A DNA stretch of 64,000 nucleotides. Source: Edaphochlamys debaryana (taxonomy: Eukaryota > Chlorophyta > Chlorophyceae > Chlamydomonadales). The notes under the pieces are model-generated. The model worked only from the letters and a program-made list of their open reading frames with translations. It was not told where the DNA came from and ran no database searches. The position numbers and the translations under genes are program-made. The DNA is taken from contig JAEHOE010000100.1 of the NCBI GenBank assembly GCA_016858145.1, forward strand, positions 248,001 through 312,000. Reading direction: 5' to 3'. Shown one piece after another: positions 11,902-23,710 of the stretch; position 1 is the stretch's first letter; every line of letters starts with the position of its first letter.

Positions 11902-14900
11902 TCAGGCCGAGCCGCTTCTGTGATCAGAAGCAAGTATCAACTCATCCATATCATCTTTGTGTCGTGTATCTAATCCGGGGCTTTCAAGGCTTTGATCGCA
12001 AGCCTGCCCTCGCAGTATATGCATCCCGTCCGCTCTACTTGTTGCGCACGGCCTTGCGAGGGCCAAGAAGGTCCTGCCGGGGCAGGTGGTGAACTGCAGC
12101 TGCAGCTGGTAGCACGTGTTGATCACGGTGCGGCCCTTGAGGCTGTAGCCCAGCATGTAGCGGCCCTCGGTAGTGTCGTACCTGGAGGGCGGGCGGGGGT
12201 GGGGCGTACAATAATGCAGTTCAGCAAGCAAGCGCATGGCAAGCAGGGCCCAGCTGGGTGGTGCAGAAAAGGGGGTGTCAACCGCCCAGCCAGACTTGCA
12301 GGGCTTGCATCCCAACCCCCTGACAAGAGCTCACTTCAGAACGCTCGTGGTGATGGTTGCGTCGGTCGGCACGTCGGTGGGCACGTCAGGGTCCGCGAAG
12401 GTCCCGCAGTTGACCGCCACGAGCCGGGGGTAGCCGGGCGCGAGGATGTTCATGCCCCAGTAGCCGGCCATACCCCACTTGAGCGGCAGGTTCTGGGGAC
12501 GGAGGCGACGCAGAGGTAAGGAGGGGCATGCGTTACTGAGTCATCAAGACGAGGATAGGGCGGTCAGGGAACTGGGCACGGGAAGATAGACAGGAAAACG
12601 CTGTTGGCGCCGTGTGCCCCCCGCCCCACCTGCTGCGTGGAGACCAGGTCGACCTGGGGAGGGTTCTCCACGGGGGGAAGGAAGCCACCGAAGGCGCAGG
12701 CGGCTGCAAGGGAAGAGGGCAGCGGGAGGAGGAAGAAGGTCAACCGTCAGCTCCAGCTAATCCAAATGGTAGCGTGCACAGGGAACCGTCCCCGCCCCAT
12801 CCACTCACTGACGGTGACCATGAAGCTGGCGTAGCCGACGTTGCCCGCGGCATCGGTGGCGTTGCAGGTGACAGTGGTGGAGCCGAAGCCGAAGATGGAG
12901 CCGGATTCCGGCGTGCACATGGGGACGATGCCGGTCGTCACGGCGTCCGTAACCGTGACCGTGTACGTCACAGGGGCGCCGAACTCGCTTGTGGCATCGA
13001 CCAGGACGTTCGGAGCGGGAACCCCGAGCACGGGGCGGGTGGTGTCCACTGCAGGAGCGGACGGTTGGGCACGAAAAAAGGGGTGACATGGTAAGGGAGG
13101 GGCGGGGCGTTTCACAGTGCATGCGAGGGACATGAGGGGGCGGGGGCCACCGGGTTTGATGGGTGCGGGTACCTTCCACTCTCACCGATGGTCACGGTGA
13201 ACGAGGCAGTGCCCGTGTTGAGAGCCGCGTCGGTGGCATTGCACGTGACGAGGGTGGCACCGAGGGGGAACGTGGAGCCCGAGGGGGGGACGCAGGTGGG
13301 CGTGATGGTACCGTCAATGTTGTCGGATGCGGAGGGGGCAGGGCTGTAGTTCTCGTAGGTCACGATGCGGCCGGCAGGGCTCTGAGCCTCCTCCGTGATG
13401 TCCGCGGGCACAGTTACAACGGGCTTGACGATGTCCGCGGGAACCACAAAGGAGAAGGAAGCCGTGGTCTGCTTGTTGGTCTCGTCCGACACCAGAAGCT
13501 GGACGTTGCCGTTCTGGTTGGGGGTGGCGGGGGTCCAGGTGAAGGTGCTGACCAGGGACGTTCCGGTGGGGCTGGGGCCGAGGCCGGTCAAAGTGGCACC
13601 GGGGGGAAGGACGCCCACGAGCTGAGCCCTGATGATGGCTCCGGCATCGGGGTCGGTGGAGGTGAAGGTCACCTGCGAGCGATGGGCGGACGGGGTATCG
13701 AGGGACCTTGGTGGTTGGGCGTAGCTAAATAGCTGACCGCGGCCTACGCTACCTCCCGAGCCTCACCGTGTACTGGGTACCGACAACGAACGTGAGAGTG
13801 GAGCCCTGAGCAACGGCCTGACCGTTGGAGGTGACAACGGTCGTGGGAGGGCTGCCGGGGGCAGCGTTGCTGATCTCCTGCGGGTGAACGCGGAGAGGGC
13901 GGCCGAGGGGGACGCAAGCGGGGGAACATCAGCGGCACGCTAGGTTACGATCCCTAAAGGCGAGAGGCAAAGGAGCCCGTTCCCTGCTCCACCCGCTACA
14001 ACGTCCGGGAAACTTGCCCTCTGCGCTCCAGACGAGAGCCCGGGACCATGTTGCCCCTTTCACGCACTCACAAGGATAAAGTCGCTGTCAGTGTAGGTGC
14101 TTCCCGACGTGACGCGCAGGGTCACAGGGGCCTTGTCCTGGGCGTTGCGGCCCGAGTTGGCCCAAGACACCCTGGATACCGGGGACCGGGCAGGGGGGCA
14201 GGGGCGGGGTGTGTTTGTGTGGGGGGGGCACACTTGCTTGGTCAGGGCGCACAGCGCGGCGACCGGCAGGTTGGGACAGGAAGGTGTGCGCACAACAGCT
14301 ATTAACGAGAGTCACGGCTCATCACTGAGCCTCTCCTCCACCAGCCAGCCACACACCCACACCCGCCGACCGTCGAGCCTCCCCCAGTCCCCCCCACAGG
14401 ATTTAGCGAGTGCCAGCAACCTACCAACGCATGCACGCACCTGCAGCCGCCGGTCTCGGTGGCAACGGACAGCTCGCCGAAGACCCCGATAGCGCCAGGG
14501 ACCAGGCCGCAAGAGATGCTTGACCCAGGGGCCTGAGAGACAGGCACGAAGGCCGAGGCAGAGGCCTGAGGGATACACGCATGGGGGCCACAAGAGGTTA
14601 GCAATCGCCAATACTGGTAGCGTGAGTTGACTTGCGCGGGGAGCGGGCTTGGCGTCACGTGCACTGCAACTAACCCGAAGAGCGAGGTGGGGGTGCAGTC
14701 ATTACCGCGTTGCCTGGCCTTACTCACCCCCGGTGCGGCCTTCGCGATTTGCACGATGGCGGGGTTGGTGGGCGTGGGAGACATGGTGACCCCGGGGGCA
14801 TAGGTAGTTTGAACTTGGAAGCTGCCGCCCGACCCGAACACCAGGTTGCCAATGCGGCAGCAGTCAAACACCTCGAAGGTGCAGGGCGAGGCTGGCTTGG

Positions 14901-15159
14901 TGTAGGTAGCGACCGTGCTGCAAGGGGTCGGCAGCCAGGGGAAGGGTCGAGGCGATAGATGGTAAGAGGGGAGGGCTTGGATGGCAAGAGTTGATTGTGG
15001 CAGGCGATTCGCTAGCGTCACGCGCACATGCCATGGACACGCACAAGGTAAGTAGGAAGGCCACCGTCCACACAAGCCGCTGCGACAGCAGTTAAACCAC
15101 AAGCATTCGGGGGCAGGCGTGGGGGGGCGTCGAGGCGTGTCACGGGTATGTACACACAT
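11902..15159 (-). CDS. Secreted HYR (hyalin repeat) domain protein, 11 exons
   Basis: Predicted 601-residue extracellular or cell-surface protein. Minus-strand exons: 15159-15154, 15079-15045, 14917-14728, 14565-14441, 14171-14072, 13877-13767, 13672-13186, 13048-12809, 12703-12630, 12492-12335, 12181-11902; every junction is in phase. The start uses a six-base first coding exon (ATG TGT) giving MCRLVWTVAFLLTFTVA, a plausible signal peptide; this micro-exon is the weakest part. Residues about 190-265 look like an Ig/cadherin-type beta domain (TFTSTDPDAG ... TFTWTP). Two HYR domains follow: about 270-352 (PVVTVPADITEEA ... PLGATLVTCNATDAALN) and 353-432 (RPVLGVPAPN ... GSTTVTCNATDAAGN), each with the paired Cys and the NATDxxxN signature. 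The 170-residue C-terminus is Cys-poor and unrecognised. HYR domains are Ig-fold adhesion modules of extracellular proteins; the partner is unknown. Confidence 0.78.
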
Positions 15160-16313
15160 CGCCACGGTCGTGTGTTCCGATCACAGACAAAGTTACGATC
15201 CGCACACGCGGCAGAAAGTTGTCGTTGGAGCGAGTTGACGCGCTGTTCGAGCGTAGTGTGTTTTTATTCAAGCGCACCCAATGCAGCAGCATACACTTGA
15301 GCGTCTCAAGGGCGCAACGCAATCTTTAATGCATTCTCTGCAACATGAGGAGTCTTATGGTTATCATGGACGGACGGCAAAAGGCACCGCGCGCTGCACG
15401 GCGGGAGCCATCTAGCAACTCGCTTGGGCGTAAGCAACGGTAAAGATACAAGAAAATGATGGCGGCGTAGTGTGGCTCGTGGCGGCAGCAGCTTGCTGTA
15501 TGTACGCACGGTCCGCTCGCGACGTCTGCTCTGTGGCTACTGTGGCCAACGCGCAGTGTATTCGGCTCTCCCGGCGCCCCGCGACTCCGCATCGCTCGCT
15601 CGCTCAGCGGCCCGCCCACCCTGATGACTGACCCGAGCGACCCCCGCGCGCGCCCATGCCTACTGACGTCAGTGTATAGTACGGGTCGCCAGCAGCGTCA
15701 GTGTATTTGACCGGAGGGGATGAGCCCTGGTTGAACGCGATGCCACAGTTCGAGCCTAGGAAGGCGTAGCCACCCGAGCCATCCCTGCGACGAGCGACCG
15801 GCGGGGAGCGGCAAGTAGCGGCGGGTCAGTGGTCTACTCTCTTACTGTAGATAGACGTGTGCATGGCTGTCAGCACCATACTCTTAGAGCCTCCGGCCGC
15901 GAAAGGCAGCAGAGCGTGTGCCGGTGTCGACGGCATCAACTCAGCGCCATCGCCCGTAGCCCACCCGCCACGACAAGCTCACCGCCACGAGGACGTCAGA
16001 GTGATCTCCAGCTTGTCGTTCTCGTTAATGCGCCAGGTCGTCAGACCAGCGCGGAAGTGAGACGCGGACGCCAGGGAGGCGAACAGGCCCAGTCCTCGGT
16101 GTTTACAATGAACGACCCCCCTGGGGTCACAGCGCTGAACGCTGGGGCCAAGCGACCCACCTCACGGGCTTGCCCCCTGCAAGCCAGAACGCAAGTCCCT
16201 GTCATAACTTGCACTGACCACACTCAGGTCCCACCTTTGTCCTTGGCACGCAATGACCATGCTCAGCGTGTATCGATGGCCCCTCCTCGGCGAGGTATAA
16301 ATTGGACCGTAGC
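15160..16313. other. HYR upstream region and left flank of the transposon
   Basis: This is 1.15 kb without a supported gene. It should contain the HYR promoter (read leftward). The decamer gtcagtgtat occurs twice within about 30 bp near 15667-15705. A TATA-like string, ggtataaatt, sits near 16295-16304, just outside the left inverted repeat. Several short open frames overlap on both strands without splice logic. Confidence 0.4.
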
Positions 16314-16568
16314 GTGGTTTGTTCGCAACAGGAAGAGGATGTAAAATATATCATGAATGGCGGTGTCTTCGCATGAGCCCCTTTGCAACACGCACAGGGG
16401 CGGCACGTGCTCCTCAGGGGGGCAGACGTGCGTAACAGCTCACGCAGTTGGCTTAGCAGGCGGGGACAGGGCGGCAGTGCGCGCACGCCGTGTGGGCAGG
16501 GCCAGACACAGGCAGGCAGGCAGCGGCGGGCGGGGGCAAACACAGGCACACACAGAAGCCAAAGCAAG
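16314..16568 (+). repeat. Left long terminal inverted repeat (255 bp)
   Basis: It begins GTGGTTTGTTCGCAACAGG and is the reverse complement of 30607-30860 with about nine substitutions and one 1-nt indel by eye (about 96% identical). Homology stops sharply at both edges. It contains runs of GGCA/GGCG-type short repeats (cacaggcaggcaggcag). Confidence 0.88.
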
Positions 16569-17500
16569 GTGCAATCCAAAGGCGCACATACACGGCCCTA
16601 CACGGCTGGAAAGCGGGGAAAGCGCCGTGGCCACCCAACAGTCCCCAACAGCAACCGCAAACAGTAAACGGCTTTCACAATTGTAGACAAGAAAGGTAGT
16701 CAATTGCTTACGCAATAGCAGCAACTACAATGAGAAACACGCGTGAGCGGGGGCTCCGACGGGTCCCGCGGGGTTGGGGCCGGTGATCCGGTCCGGGGCG
16801 TGCGGAAGCGTCTCTCGCACGCCGGGAACCATAATATGGTCCCAAACGTGCGAAAGCCGCTTAACCCGCAAGACAGCCCGCTAAGCACCCAACAAGCCAT
16901 CATGAATGCTCCCAGGTCGATACGGGGCTGCAATCAAGCGCAGCGGCGGTCGGCTGGTGTGCGCACTGCGCTGGGATGCGGTTTGACTTCTGCGGGCCTG
17001 CCGGGGCGCGAGCCCCTAGCCGACGACGCTGCTATGTGCACACGAGGGCGAAGGATAGTGCGGCTACAAGGGCGTCTGCACCCCCGCGAGCAAGAATCAT
17101 CGTGCTGCAGCGGTGCTCGACTCCTGGCAGCGCGCAAGGTGCAGCAAGCGCTGGCACCAGCAGCATGTAGAGTGCTAGCCTGGCAGCGACTCTAACGCGA
17201 CAGCGTCGCTGCTATTGCGGTCAAACTGTCGTCTGGAGGACGCATCCCCCCGGACTTGGACAGCTTGCGCCCAGAACGGAGCAAGAGTGCATTGCCTATA
17301 TGCGCTCAACACGCCAAACGTTTCTTGCACCAGTCGGCCAGCCCTTCGGTTGAGGCGCAGACCCGCCCATGCCCATGCACTCGAGTGTACCCGAACGCCG
17401 CTGCGTACCCACAGGTCCCACACCACATGCCCCCTGACAACTCAAGGCATATTACCGTAGGCTATACTGCACTTCCCAGCTCTTATGACAGAAGCCAACC
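16569..17500. promoter_or_regulatory. Leader region between left TIR and transposase start
   Basis: This is 930 bp with no supported coding exon; it should carry the transposase promoter and 5' UTR. Short frames exist on both strands but end without usable splice sites. A further non-coding exon cannot be excluded. Confidence 0.35.
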
Positions 17501-20500
17501 ATGGCAGATAAGGCGAACTCACCTCCGCGACCACGCGCCCGTGGGCGTCCGAGGCTTCATTCTGCGTTTACCATCGACGCTAATGGAAACACAATCCTTG
17601 CGGAGATGGGGACCACCGGCGGGGTGCAGACAGCAGCGCCCGTAGGCGGAATACCATCCGGACCTCCCGGAGCGCCTACATTGTCAGAAGCAGTAGCACA
17701 GGACATTACTGCGGCTGGAGAGGACACTCCTCCACCCCCTGGCGACGAGGAGTGGCGGAGCCCGGAGCCCGCAGTCAGCCCGGCACCTCGCGCTGTGGAG
17801 TGGCGCACCGCGTTCACGTGCTGTGCGCCTTGCGGGTGTCCGTCTTTCATGACCCCTGAGCTGGCGGCGTACGTTAACGCCTGCCAGACCATTTGCGGTG
17901 ATGACTTGCCCGCTCCCGTGGCCACGACGGCAACGAAGACTGTATACTGCCTCCCCACTGCTAGACCAGTGCGGGAGTTCGTCTTCACCACCTTCAGGAC
18001 CGTGCAGCTCGCGGATGGCCCGCATGTGCTCTCTTGGTGCACTTGCGAGAGCTCCTGTTCCTCGAAAGCACGGCTTTTTGACCGCGATTCGCTGCCTGGG
18101 TGGCCTCGAGCTGCCGTGCTCGAAGAAGCAATGCACGCATGCGTGCACGCCCGGGCGCTCCAGGTGTGAACAATTGTTTGTGGCCTCACGGTTGGGTACT
18201 GGACTAATGGACTAATCTCACTGATTTTGGCTTCGCAGGTCTGGTGCGGCTGGCGCCGAAGGTCTTTCGAGGAGCTGCACCCGCCCGCGCGGGACTTCCA
18301 GGCCGGGCCTCCCCCACCACGGCACGAGCTGTCTTTCCCAGGGGCGGATGACCACATGCGCTGCGTATGGGTTGCTGGAGATCCTCTCTCCACCGACGCA
18401 GCTGTTGTCTATCAGCGCAGCGGCATCTTCCGCTGTACGGCATGCTCCGCAGGCAAGGCGTGCCGACACGTACGTCAGCATACCGCCTGCGGGCTCGCAG
18501 GCCATGCCGGCGTGCCTATGGATGCTGCCGACGGCTCTCCAGATGATGACAGCATTGCTGAACTCGACAAACTTATCAGCAGCTTCTTGGACGAGGACGG
18601 GAAACTGAGAGTCACTGCCAAAAGCAGGGTGCGCTTGGGCCTACGGTTCGTGTCGGGGTGGGTCGGGCAGCCTCACCACCCTGCCGCGTCAAGCGCTTGC
18701 TCGGATTCTTACCCCTACCGCGCTTCGTCCACGCTACCTCCCCCAGGCACGCATTCTCGATGGGCTTGTGCATCGTGGTGTCCAGCGTGTTTACCCAGAG
18801 CACTCGTCGTTGTCCTGCGAGCTTCTCCCGCAACCAAAACCTGGCCAGGCCTGCGACAAGTGCAAGGCCCCTTGGGAAGGGGCATCGCGCCACCGCTCAA
18901 ACTGCACCGTCTACGGCATGTCTTGGTTTCGTGAAGTGGAGGTTTCCCACCTGAGGTGCAAGACGCCCAACTGCACAGGACGATTGCACTTCGACGGCGG
19001 CGAGATGGGGATACTCAACCTCAACGACACGGACCTGTTCAGCCATGAACTGCTTCAATGGTAAGCATGGAAGCCTCTAGCGACCCCTGGAGCCCACCCA
19101 GCCCTGGGCCCGTCGCCTGGGCCCGTCGCCTGGGCCCGTCGCCGGGACCCGAGCCCCCACGCCTCTCAATCTGAGTCCATTCAGTCCTTTGTTGCTGTGG
19201 CCCGCAGGTATAGCATCCAGCTCGCAACCACCCGAGTTCCGTTCTACTCACTCTGGGTGGCCGTGGTGAAGTCGTACGTGTCGCGTGGCCTGCTTGCGCC
19301 TGGGTCCCCAGAGGAGCTGTACTACGCCAACAAGCGCGCTGTGTAAGCCTGCTTCATTGTCCACTGACAATGTTGGGGCCTGTGCGCAGACTCAACCTTT
19401 TCTTTCGTCCCCACCGCTTTCGTCCCCACAGCTTCCAGGCTGCTTGGCTCAATTACATCGCCTTGCAGGACCTCGACTACACGCCGGCCTTCACGTGCAG
19501 TTGCCCTGGCGGACAGTGTGATGCCGTGATTGCTGACGGCATCATGGTTGGGATGAAGAAGGAGAAGGTGGGTGCGTTCAAGCATGATCCGTTCATCGGG
19601 GGTTGGCCTAATGACAGCGTTTGACACGCAGAGCCACCTGGTGAAGCCGTGGGGGCCCAGCCCCAGCGAGGAAGCTCGGGCGGGCTCGTTGCACAGTGGC
19701 CGCTCTTTGCTTGCCGTCCCTGCTCTCCGATCAACACTCAAGAAGTTGTGCGAGTCGGAGTCTGTCAGGATCTCCACGGATGAGTATGAGCGCTTCTGGA
19801 TGGCACTGGACACGCAGGCTGGGCTCCGCCAGTACCTGGTGGGCAGGGTTGGAGGGCGATGGAGGGAGGGAGCGGCAGCTTAGCTAGGAGAGGAGGGCTC
19901 AGACATTGATTATCACTGTCTTACGAAGGCGAAGTCTTGGCCAACGGCTTCCGCCCCTTCCCCACCCTCACGCCCTTGTGCTGCAGTCCGACTTCAAGTC
20001 GACCACGGTGGACGGGGTATGCATCGACGCGCCAGCTGGTGTGCGACAGCTCTTGCGCGCCATTGCTTCTGAAAGCCCAGTGTGCGCTTTCATCCCATTC
20101 GCCGTCCACACGTGGCTTGAGCGAGCGTTGCAGCCAGAGCAGCCCTTACCTGGGCCAGCAGAGCTCCTTCAGCTGGCGGTGAGGATGTTGCCTGAATCTT
20201 TCCATCTCCCAGTGGTAAACCTGCTCCTAATGAGAGGCCCTTTCCCTCCATCCCCACAGAACGAAGCGCCTTTGCTGAGCAGCTTTGTGATGGAGGAGAC
20301 TGCATGCCGCGGTAGCCGCGGCTCTGGCGGCTCGAGTGGCTTCTTGCACCCAAGAGCCATGGCCCTACTCAGCAAGTTGCTGGAGCTTGCTCGGGCCGCA
20401 TATGACGCTGCCAACCCTGCCGCCTACGGCAAAGCTACAAAGGACAGGGCTGCGCGTGATGCGCAGGCCCACCAGGACCCTGCGCTGTCCGGTAGGATGA

Positions 20501-21181
20501 GTGAGGAGCAGGGGCACGGGGCGGCTTTGGCTGTCTACCTGGCACCTCCAATGAAACTGTCCTTCTCCTTGACCCCTCTTCACAGACGCGGGGCCTGACC
20601 TGGAGTTGCTGGGCCCAGATGCGGAGTTTCTGCGCACTGGCTTCTTTTACCCCTCCATGCCAAGGGTGCGCAGGCTGGGGCGGTACCTGGCTGACTTTAA
20701 GAGCCAATCTACTGGCAGTGCTCGATGCACAAAGTATAAGTACGATGCTAAGAAGTTGACGCCTGGGCTCTTTGTGCTTCACTGTTTGAAGTGTGGCGCG
20801 TGCCTGGGGTTTCACATGATGCGTTCGGCTGAGTCGCCCCAGGCGCTTTTTGAAGTTTTGTACACTCGGTTTCCACGTTGCCCAAAGATCATAGTGTACG
20901 ACAATAACTGCCACGGTCACGCATACTTCCTCAACCGCCAGCCGCGTTGGGCACGTAGCTCGTTATTCCTCATAGATAAGCTGCATTTCGCGGGACACAG
21001 CGGTTGCTGCGGGGCATACAACATAGCGGCTTACCCGGAGCTGTCACAACTAAACTCACAACTTGCTGAGCAGCGAAACGCAAGGCTGGCTTTGCTCAAG
21101 TCCCATTGCGCATTCATGACTCAGCCCATGTTTTTGATATATGTGCGGTATTTTCTGTTTATGAGGGCTCTGCTTGATTGA
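17501..21181 (+). CDS. KDZ-family transposase, 9 exons, intact
   Basis: Predicted 954-residue DDE-type transposase catalysing cut-and-paste movement of the element. Exons: 17501-18163, 18239-18628, 18747-19060, 19208-19342, 19432-19567, 19632-19838, 19987-20178, 20260-20491, 20586-21181; all phases agree. The N-terminal third is Cys-rich: WCTCESSCS, then FRCTACSAGKACRHVRQH, a SWIM-like zinc-binding motif. A CxC-type zinc cluster follows (ACDKCKAPW ... LRCKTPNCTGRLHFDGGE), running into the family signature GILNLNDTDLFSHELLQWY. Catalytic candidates are Asp536 (CDAVIADGIMVGM), Asp862 (KIIVYDNNCHGHAYFLN) and Glu918 (LNSQLAEQRNARL), with the conserved DKLHFAGHSGC between the last two. The C-terminal FLxxYxRYFLF region is typical of the family end. 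No stop or frameshift is seen. The last 70 nt of the gene are re-copied twice downstream. Confidence 0.88.
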
Positions 21182-21216
21182 TTATTGAGTGAGCATCCGG
21201 GTTAACACTCACGCGC

Positions 21217-21530
21217 TGGACCCCCTGCGCCGCTGCGGACCTGGCGGCGGCGACGGCCTGCGCTGGAGTGCGGAGCGCTGGACCCCCCTGCGCCGCTGCG
21301 GACCTGGCGGCGGCGGCGGCCTGCGCCGGAGGGCGTTGCGCTGGAGGCCCCTTCACCGCTGCGGAGCTGGCGGCGGCGACGGCATGCGCTGGAGTGCGGA
21401 GCGCTGGACCCCCTGTGCCGCTGCGGACCTGGCGGCGGCGGCGGCCTGCGCTGGAGTGCGGAGCGCTGGACCCCCTGTGCCGCTGAGGGCGTTGCGCTGG
21501 AGGCCCCTTCACCGCTGCGGAGCTGGCGGT
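21217..21530 (+). repeat. Minisatellite tract 1 (62-63-bp units, about 5 copies)
   Basis: Units are built around gcgctggaccccctgtgccg, ctgcggacctggcggcgg and catgcgctggagtgcggag. This is the shortest and presumably founding tract, directly after the real transposase stop. Confidence 0.88.
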
Positions 21531-22004
21531 ATCCGCCGGTCCACAGGGTTGGTTCAACCCTTCCTGCCGTCGGTGTTTCTCAACACCATCACCCCAGGCT
21601 TCGCTGACGCTTGCGGTATTGAGCCTTGCCCACACTCGCAGCAACGATGAAGCGGCTTCACCAGGATTGTGCTCCAGTGCAGGGCAGCGGAATGCGTTGG
21701 AGGCCACTTCTTCGTGCCCTGCCGCCGGGTGAGCTGTACAACGCACATGTGCCGATGTGGCGGCTGTAGGATGGACTAGAATAATGGGGTTTGGACTGCC
21801 TGTGCCGGTTGACCTGGAGCAAGGGGCGGTCAGCGCGTCCACCCGTATGGTGGAGGCAGGATAAGCTGCGGTAGAGCCCTGTGCCGGTGTGGCCACTGCA
21901 GGATGGACTGGGGGGTGGATCAGCATAGCTCTCGGCTCGGCTCCCGTTGTGGCGGCGGCAGGCTGGGCTGCGGTTGTGGGGCGGCGGACTTTGAGGCGGC
22001 TCTG

Positions 22005-22076
22005 CCACACGCCTCCAGCCTATCCTGCCGCCTTCAATCCGGTTTGACGACCGCAGGATAGGCTGGAGGCATGTGG
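22005..22076. repeat. Inverted repeat / hairpin, copy 1
   Basis: A 24-nt arm (22005-22028, containing gcctccagcctatcctgc) and its complement (22053-22076, with one mismatch) flank a 24-nt loop. This could form a strong stem-loop in RNA or extruded DNA. Confidence 0.85.
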
Positions 22077-22392
22077 CGGCAGAATACGGCTTGGGGGTGC
22101 ACTGTCGACAGGCCCCTTTCGCAGGCACCGCAATGCCCCGTTTCGCCCGGCCTGCGTCCGGCAGCCACGGACCCGGCGATGGGCACAGCCACTGGAAGGA
22201 GCGGTGTGGGTCCCGGCAGCGATGTCACTGGCGGAGGCGTTGGCGAGGAGAGGTGACGCACTGCTGGAGCCCCCTGTGCCGCTGCGGACCTTCATGACTC
22301 AGCCCATGTTTTTGATATATGTGCGGTATTTTTTGTTTATGAGGGCTCTGCTTGATTGATTGTTGAGTGAGCATCCGGGTTAACACTCACGC

Positions 22393-22770
22393 GCTGGACC
22401 CCCTGTGCCGCTGGGGACCTGCCGTCGGCGGCGGCATGCGCCGGAGCGCGGAGCGCTGGACCCCCCTGCGCCGCTGGGGACCTGCCGTCGGCGGCGGCAT
22501 GCGCTGGAGGGCGTTGCGCTGGAGGCCCCTTCACCGCTGCGGACCTGCCGTCGGCGGCGGCATGCGCCGGAGTGCGGAGCACTGGACCCCCCTGCGCCGC
22601 TGCGGACCTGGCGGCGGCGACGGCATGCGCTGGAGTGTGGAGCGCTGGACCCCCTGCGCCGCTGCGGACCTGGCGGCGGCGACGGCCTGCGCTGGAGTGC
22701 GGAGCGCTGGACCCCCTGTGCCGCTGAGGGCGTTGCGCTGGAGGCCCCTTCACCGCTGCGGAGTTGGCGG
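22393..22770 (+). repeat. Minisatellite tract 2 (about 6 copies)
   Basis: Same 62-63-bp unit as tract 1, with a second unit type in which ctggcggcggc is replaced by ctgccgtcggc. It ends in the same ggcggtatccgccggtccac border as tract 1. Confidence 0.88.
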
Positions 22771-23323
22771 TATCCGCCGGTCCACAGGGTTGGTTCAACC
22801 CTTCCTGCCGTCGGTGTTTCTCAACACCATCACCCCAGGCTTCGCTGACGCTTGCGGTATTGAGCCTTGCCCACACTCGCAGCAACGATGAAGCGGCTTC
22901 ACCAGGATTGTGCTCCAGTGCAGGGCAGCGGAATGCGTTGGAGGCCACTTCTTCGTGCCCTGCCGCCGGGTGAGCTGTACAACGCACATGTGCCGATGTG
23001 GTGGCTGTAGGATGGACTAGAATAATGGGGTTTGGACTGCCTGTGCTGGTCTGGCGGCGACCGCATGCCTTCGAACAGAAGACCCATGCACCCCACCCCA
23101 TGTTGCTGTCCCGTCGTCGGCAGCAGGTTGACCTGGAGCAAGGGGCGGTCAGCGCGTCCACCCGTATGGTGGAGGCAGGATAAGCTGCGGTAGAGCCCTG
23201 TGCCGGTGTGGCCACTGCAGGATGGACTGGGGGGTGGATCAGCATAGCTCTCGGCTCGGCTCCCGTTGTGGCGGCGGCAGGCTGGGCTGCGGTTGTGGGG
23301 CGGCGGACTTTGAGGCGGCTTTG

Positions 23324-23395
23324 CCACACGCCTCCAGCCTATCCTGCCGCCTTCAATCCGGTTTGACGACCGCAGGATAGGCTGGAGGCATGTGG
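23324..23395. repeat. Inverted repeat / hairpin, copy 2
   Basis: This is the same stem-loop as at 22005, carried along by the segmental duplication with the arm pairing retained. Confidence 0.85.
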
Positions 23396-23710
23396 CGGCA
23401 GAATACGGCTAGGGAGTGCACTGTCGACAGGCCCCTTTCGCAGGCACCGCAATGCCCCGTTTCGCCCGGCCTGCGTCCGGCAGCCATGGACCCGGCGATG
23501 GGCACAGCCACTGGAAGGAGCGGTGTGGGTCCCGGCAGCGATGTCACTGGCGGAGGCGTTGGCGAGGAGAGGTGACGCACTGCTGGAGCCCCCTGTGCCG
23601 CTGCGGACCTTCATGACTCAGCCCATGTTTTTGATATATGTGCGGTATTTTTTGTTTATGAGGGCTCTGCTTGATTGATTGTTGAGTGAGCATCCGGGTT
23701 AACACTCACG

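Noticed and set aside
16202..16724. Short open frames in the left TIR
   Set aside because: No start or splice support. The equivalent frames in the right TIR are interrupted differently.
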